Assembly: GCA_002682825.1 (NCBI GenBank)
Contig: NOKP01000023.1
Coordinates: 62,001 to 126,000, forward strand
Direction: 5' to 3'
DNA: 64,000 nucleotides
Origin: Neonectria sp. B-13
Taxonomy: Eukaryota > Ascomycota > Sordariomycetes > Hypocreales > Nectriaceae
Position 1 is the stretch's first letter, and each line of letters opens with the position of its first letter. Under the pieces are notes generated by a model. That model worked only from the letters and a program-made list of their open reading frames with translations. It was not told the DNA's origin and ran no database searches. Of this stretch, positions 58,260 to 64,000 are shown one piece after another. Made by a program: the position numbers and the translations under genes.

Positions 58260-59677
58260 TTATTCTGAAGACGGAGGCGGCGGCGTGGCCTTTGAGCCTG
58301 TCCCGTCCGCTTTTGTTTCGGCCAGAGGCTTTTGTGCGTAGATGCTGTAAAAGGGAAAGTAGGAGTGAAACCTAGGCAGGCCATTGACCTCCTCGCTGAG
58401 GGCCTTGCGGACGTCAACGAGGAACATTTCGATTTGCAAGTTGGTCCACATCAAGCCGTCGCGAAACGACCGCCGGGACAAGCCGACCAGTCCCCACATG
58501 ATGACATCGCGCAAGACGTGTCCGCATTCCTGGAGCCGGACCTTCTTGGCCCAGGGCCCTATAGGGCACTTGAGGCTATCTCGTTTTTGGCCCTGGAACC
58601 CCGCGGCGACCAGCTCGTCCTCGACACAGCGGATACCGTGGATATCGGTGCCCAGGGCTGCCATGCCTTCTTGCAGGTACCGCAGAAAGTCTCGGAGAGC
58701 GTATGGGCCGTCGCATGAATTGTCGTCGCACGCCGAGATGTACTGGAACTCCTGGACTTCTACATAGCCCCCAGGCTTTAAATGTCTACCAAAGAATTAG
58801 CGGGACGAACGAGGTGGAGGCAAATGGGCGGGCCAACGCACTTGAATATCCGTTCCCACAACTGGGGCCGGTCTCTTATAGAGTGGATGGTATGGCGGAC
58901 ATGTATATAATCAAACTTCTCGTCGGGATAGGTCCAGCCCGCCTCGTGCTCGATGTCGTCTACGACAAACAAGACGTTTTCGGGTACCCAATCAGGTTGG
59001 ATTGGGGACAGATCCATGCCGTGGAATTGGCAGTTTGGGTATTCATCAGCAACTGCAGACCAACGTTAGCCAGGCAGTCGTAGCACGCGATTGATCATCT
59101 GCGACTTACGATCGATACACCACTTGCCCGTTCCGGTGCCCAGATCAAGCACCTCGGCTCCCGCCTCAAGGCGTTCGTGGATTGGTGCAAAGAACGATTC
59201 GCCGTCGCACAGGTAAATGGTGAGGTTGTGCTTCAGGTCGTCGCGGTACTGCTCCGTCTCGTCGTTGGGGAACAGGTATTTGCCGGCGTGGTATGCGTGG
59301 TAGCGAAGGCCACCATCGACAATGTGCTGGCGGATGCTGTCAGTCAGGCTGCGGGTGTCGTCGAGATCTTCGGCGCCGTATTCGCCGCGTTCGATGCTCT
59401 GGATCACGGCGGCTTCTTGGGTGCTGCCCACGGCAATTGCGGAAGTGGACGAAGCAGGGGACGGCGGAGCGAGGCGGCGGGCGGCGGATTTCGCTTCGGC
59501 TTTGGCATCCGCTTCGGCGTCTTGGGGGTCGACGCCGTCGGAGGGAGACATGGTGGGGAGGCGAACGTGGCGGAAGTCGGGATGAGAACTGTCAGAATCG
59601 GGCTTTTCAGACACGGTCGCGGGCGGTTCAGGCGCAGGCGTACGGCGTAGTAAGATGGAGTTGGGAGGAGAGTTCAT
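58260..59677 (-). CDS. LaeA-like class I methyltransferase
   Basis: Three exons, 59677-59110, 59052-58842 and 58785-58260, introns 57 and 56 nt, giving 434 residues. The start at 59677 was chosen because the open sequence upstream is low-complexity translation of a GA/CT tract. An N-terminal ~110 residues is Ser/Pro/Ala-rich and disordered. The SAM-binding motif I is AEVLDLGTGTGKWCIDLADEYP, completed across the first splice (residues about 175-195), followed by motif GMDLSPIQP, the post-I segment FVVDDIEHE and the family block DYIHVRHTIHSI...FKHLKPGGYVEVQE. This is the fungal TAM/LaeA-related group, whose founder LaeA is a global regulator of secondary metabolism, but most members are of unknown target. 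Not LaeA itself as far as I can tell. Confidence 0.88.
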
Positions 59678-62600
59678 GGCTGGTGGTCTGAGGAGCTTAA
59701 GCTCGGGGCGTGGAGGGTGGAGCGAGCTGTACTCGTATGTGGTAGTTATACTCGCCCTCCCAGCGTAGACCCGGGGCCGCGGAAGGGGGTGGATTGCTAG
59801 AAGCCGAGAAGAATAGTAGATAGACAGAGAGAGTAAGAGAAAGTAAGAGGGAGGGAGAGAGAGAGAGAGAGAGAAAGTGAGACAAAAGTTGAAAATTGGC
59901 GATTGGAGATTGGGAATAGGAACAAGGAGGGAAAGAAGCCGGCGGCCCCGCTCGAAGAAGAATCGAAAATCGAACAAGTCGGGGGGCAAAGGCAAAAGCT
60001 AAAAAGTAAAAAAAAAGAGGCGCGCTAAACGCAAGACGGGGGGAGTTCTGTGTTCGGCAACAGTGACAGCGACAGTGACAGCGATTTGACAAAGACTCTC
60101 TCTCTGGCTGGCTGGGCTTGGCTGTGACGGCGCTGATGGCAATGTGGTTTGGGAACTGACGTCACGGTCCGAGGATCGGCCTGGGCACTGTGCGGGCTAG
60201 TGGGTTGGTGGCAGACGAGTTCTGTATTTTGTGTGCCGTCCGTATGGTTTGGTTGGTAAGGAGGACAGACTGACAAACAGAGAGAACGGAGACGGTGGGA
60301 AACCTAGCAATGATCGACGCTGGCGCTGGCAGGGCCCTAAATAACCAAACCAGAAAAACTCACACCAGACTAGAACCAGACCAGGCTCCACGCACGACAC
60401 CGACACACAGACTCGCCGATGACACTGACAGAGCGGCCCAGCCCAGGACGGGACGGGAGCCATCTGGCTTAGGCTTGATCCGGGGTGGATTCCTTGCCCT
60501 TGGAACTGAAGGAGCGAAGGTTAGGTTCGGGGTGGATCTCGCCGAACCTGGACATTTCCATCGTGGCGTACCACGGCATTGTTCGAATGTCTCCTCAAAC
60601 GCGGTGCTGTCTGTCTGTACCTTGGTGCGGAGAGCTGTTGTATCAAGCGGGCTGCACTGTGCCGTAGCTAACTACTGTGCTACGGATACTACTCGAAGAG
60701 GGGCATCCATCCCCTGCTTCGATCCAAGGATTCATAGAACGATCCAAGGATCACCACGAGCCTGTCTAGTCCATCGAACCCCTGCTGGGTCTAGATAACA
60801 GCCAACAACGAAACGTTTATCCAGAAAGAGATGCTCCGTTGCACTCATCTGATCCCTTCTATTCTTATTACCTACCGGTGCTCTGAGCCGCCTCTCTCTG
60901 CCTACTAGGTGCAACCAAGCTCCCGGGTTCCCGCCTGACAGACATGCCCGGCAAAAACAAATCCAGTCCAGCGGCACCGGACGCGCCCAACAACCAAGGC
61001 CGCGGGAACAGAACCCAGCTCCAGTTTTTTTGCTGGTTGGTTGGGCGGCTGTGCGTGCGTTTGCAGGTAGCATGCTACCTTGCCGGGATCAAATGTCATC
61101 GTCTTGCCCGGCGTCATTGGGTCGTGATCGCGGTGGACCGCCTCGGTTCCGTAGTGGACGACCGGGGAATGGACGGGGACCAACATCGAGTAGAGGGTTC
61201 CATCGCGGTGGAGGTTGTAGCGGGGTGGAACTCCCAGTGGTTACAAGGGGCTACCGCGGCTACAGGGGACGGCATAGGGGCCACCTCCGCTGAGCGATGG
61301 AGCTGGAGCCTGGGCGTCTGAGAGTCTTGCGCTGGCGGTCTACTCCGTTCCGTTGAAGATGGAACAGAGCCAGTCTTGTATGAAATAGAGAATGGATACG
61401 AATAGAAATACCCTCATAGCAGAAGAGGATCACCTAGGAGAATGTAGGTACCTATGTACAGAAGACAAGCATAGAGAGATCTTGGAGTAGCTTGGTCGTA
61501 CCCGACATCACAGTGCGAAACCTACAGGGCATTGTCCCCGCAAGCGAAGCAGCCCTCTCAGCCTCCCTCCCGCTCACTTGACCAGCTAAACCGCCTCACT
61601 GCAGGGTACAGGCGGTAGCTGATGGCATGGATTCCCAAGAAATGCCTTCTGTATGGACGCAAGGACGCCTTTCCCTTTGGGCAGTGTCGCATCCATCTGC
61701 ATCGTTGGAGAGCGCGCGCGCCGCAACCCTGCCGGAACCAGCGCCACGGGATGTGGAGGCACACCGATCATCAAACGGCAACGGCGCCCCCCCGGGATTC
61801 CGAAAACGCACTGTCGGGACCTTTGTTTTCTGTTGGTTGGCGCTTTGTCTATCTCTCCCTCCAATGTCTTCGAGATGCCGAAGCTCTCCTTGGTTGGTCT
61901 GAACAATGAACCGGTCTCTAGGGGGCCTCCGTTGTCATCCGTCCCACGCAGACCAGCCGCTCCCAACCGGGCAGCCTGGCGAAACCCGGCGCTCACCGGA
62001 GAGAGAACCTGAACCTGACGGCCCGCGCCTCTGAACTTACACAAAGTGAAAAGGTCGCAGTCGTACCGGCACAAGGGAACGCCAAAGCCCCCTGCAGCCT
62101 GCAGCCTGCAGTCTGCACTGCTACAGTGGAGTGGGTTGTATGCTCAAGGGTCGCAAGCAAATATGAGGTGATGCGCTGGCAGATGGACCCGCCCACGCGG
62201 CACCAGAACGGGACGACCCTCCCCTCACTTCACCCTGACTTTGTCCCATCCCACTTGAACCCTGATGACAGGACGGGGATAAGAAGAGGGATTACCGATG
62301 CGGCGGATGAGGAGGGTGAACCTCGGGCGAGGACGGGAAGTAATTACCTCTTGGGGATACTACCGAAGTTTACTTGTTGAATCGGTTTGAGAAGCTGTCT
62401 CGACTGCTAAACTAAATCCAATCACCCTTAGAAACCACCGTAACAACTCGTACGCAACCTAGGGCCTGATTTCCCGTCCTTTCCCCTCCTTATCGTTTTC
62501 ACCGTACAGTAGTCCCTCCGTGACCTGATGCAGACAGACCCAAGTGGTTCCCAGCGCCCCGCCCGACCTGCAGACTGCTGGATAAGACACGCACCACACG

Positions 62601-64000
62601 GAGGACAGCAGAGTCCGTGCAAATAGATCTACAGACTAATTACAGCACACACGAAATGCAAAATCCCAGGCGGCTGGTTCGGAGACGCGGGCGCCGCCGA
62701 GATGCCCAACCGCTCCTCCCCAGGCAGGTGGAGGGCTCCGTTTCCGCGGCGCCGGGACGGGATTGGGGGCTTCCCGAGTTTTAGGGCCAGATTGATGGGG
62801 GCACACTCGATGGTGAAAATATCCCGGATGCGCCCTCTTCTCCAAGACTCTTGTGCAACTCGGCAGAGACGGGTTACGGCATTTGCTTTTATGGTTCTTC
62901 TTCGTGACCTTCTCAGTCGTTCCGCAATGTCACCTCACGTATCCGCATGGCTTCATCTGTGGCCGCCTCCACAAATTTACTTGCGGCTCACTCATCACGC
63001 CACGGCCATCGTGCCGAGTTCCACACAACACCTCAACTGCCGCTCTCCACTTCTCCTCTTCAGACTCAGACGCTCTCTCATCATCATGTCCTTGCAAAAT
63101 GGCAGCCACGTTTCATATTGGAGAGCCGGCTTACATCGGTGAGCGTGCGGTGAGACAAAGATTTTTCACTGCCCCTCCGAACAGTCACAGTGACGGTGTA
63201 AGCCAGATCCAATCAACCGGATCCGAGGCGAACCTCAGCCATAGGTTCAACAACGCACAAGGCCGATGATGGGTTGGACGTATTTAGGCCCGGCCTGGTG
63301 GGTCGTTTACGACGGGGCAAGCAACTCCTCCCTTGTTTTAGCACCGCCATGCAGACTGCAGGATCGAGGTCACGTTGGCCTTGTGAGTTGGTCAGTCGGT
63401 AGCTTGCAGACCTCGTAAAGCCAACTCAGAATGTCGGTCGGTTGAATGTATGCGTCACTGCCTTACTCATGGATTATATCCACCTCGAGGATCTCGTGAT
63501 GTTCTCGTCCGTCTTTCTCTTTGTGTCAGAGACCAGGTCTTTGCAACCTGCAGTCGTACTCTCACAGTGCCGCGACCTGTCCCTGCCATCAGGTTTAGAT
63601 ACCCAGCGTTGCCAATCTAATTTGTGGGGACTACTCCCCGGTTCCATCAATAACTAGAGTTCCAGGAAAAGAAAACTGTGTTGCTTGGAATATATAATTC
63701 CTGGCGTCCTGCTGGCTGTGTGTCTAACAAGTCTTAAACACCAAATAAACTACGTTGCGTCCTAGATTCTCGTTGTTCGTGATACAACGCCAACAAAGCC
63801 CACCTCCAGTTCCATGTCAGCCTCCATTAACTAACAATTTTGGATTGTTCTCGAACCCACACAAATACAAATGGGGACATGTTGGTTCCCCCTTCAATAA
63901 CCTCAAGCTACATCCCGCACTCTCGGGTTTGCTGGTTCGCCACAGCATCTCCCGTGCAGCTCGTGCGACCCCTTGCATCCCAAAGCGTCGGGACGCCGCA
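59678..64000. other. Right-hand stretch without a supportable gene
   Basis: 4.3 kb. It starts with the methyltransferase leader (GA repeat, separate entry). Frames up to about 160 codons exist on both strands but show no recognisable motif. A cctgcag repeat lies at about 62091-62111. No transposon ends or RNA genes identified. Confidence 0.5.
59822..59880 (+). repeat. GA microsatellite in the leader of the LaeA-like gene
   Basis: A run of gagagag and gaaagtaag units; on the gene's coding strand it is a CT tract about 150-200 nt upstream of the start. CT tracts of this kind are common in fungal promoters and 5' UTRs. Confidence 0.7.

Noticed and set aside
59678..59995. N-terminal extension of the LaeA-like frame
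   Set aside because: The added 106 residues are Leu/Ser-rich translation of a CT repeat; the ATG at 59677 fits better.
63845..63862. Possible tRNA B-box (ttctcgaaccc on plus)
   Set aside because: The bases around it do not form a T stem or acceptor stem.
1..64000. CRISPR array or bacterial operon
   Set aside because: No regularly spaced direct repeats with unique spacers, and genes carry spliceosomal introns, so the DNA is eukaryotic.

Overview
The window is nuclear DNA of a filamentous ascomycete (Pezizomycotina, most likely Sordariomycetes). Genes are split by short GT-AG introns, mostly 49-93 nt with CTAAC-like branch sites. Leaders are CT-rich, intergenic spaces are 0.3-5.5 kb, and there are fungus-specific families (Zn2Cys6 regulator, PDR transporter, ENA-type P-ATPase, DUF3669, GCR1_C, LaeA-like methyltransferase). 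I rebuilt the exon structures by hand from splice signals and reading-frame continuity. No RNA evidence was available. Family names rest on motif recognition, not database searches.

Left part (0-16 kb), mostly housekeeping and orphan genes: a GCR1_C protein cut by the left edge, a cysteine-rich orphan, DPM3 (dolichol-phosphate-mannose synthase subunit), an uncharacterised coiled-coil protein, a mitochondrial oxidoreductase-like protein, a DUF3669 protein, HPT1 (purine salvage), a broken hexapeptide acetyltransferase relic, an orphan small protein and an intron-containing tRNA-Leu(CAA).

Middle part (16.8-36.9 kb) is accessory in character: a Zn2Cys6 regulator, an ENA-type cation ATPase, a CYP52-like P450, an unusual adenylation-thiolation-condensation enzyme and a PDR multidrug ABC transporter. 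Regulator, P450, acyl-activating/condensing enzyme and exporter together look like a small secondary-metabolite locus. This is the most interesting part of the window. The ATPase may be a bystander.

From 36.9 to 42.4 kb there is a 5.5-kb stretch without a supportable gene. The right part (42.4-59.7 kb) returns to core functions: SAM50 (mitochondrial outer-membrane assembly), divergent from UBC6 (ER-bound E2, with a GC-AG first intron), a BTB-like protein, a TMEM135-like membrane protein, two orphan proteins (one with an internal duplication and a C-terminal membrane anchor) and a LaeA-like methyltransferase. From 59.7 kb to the right edge I see no gene.
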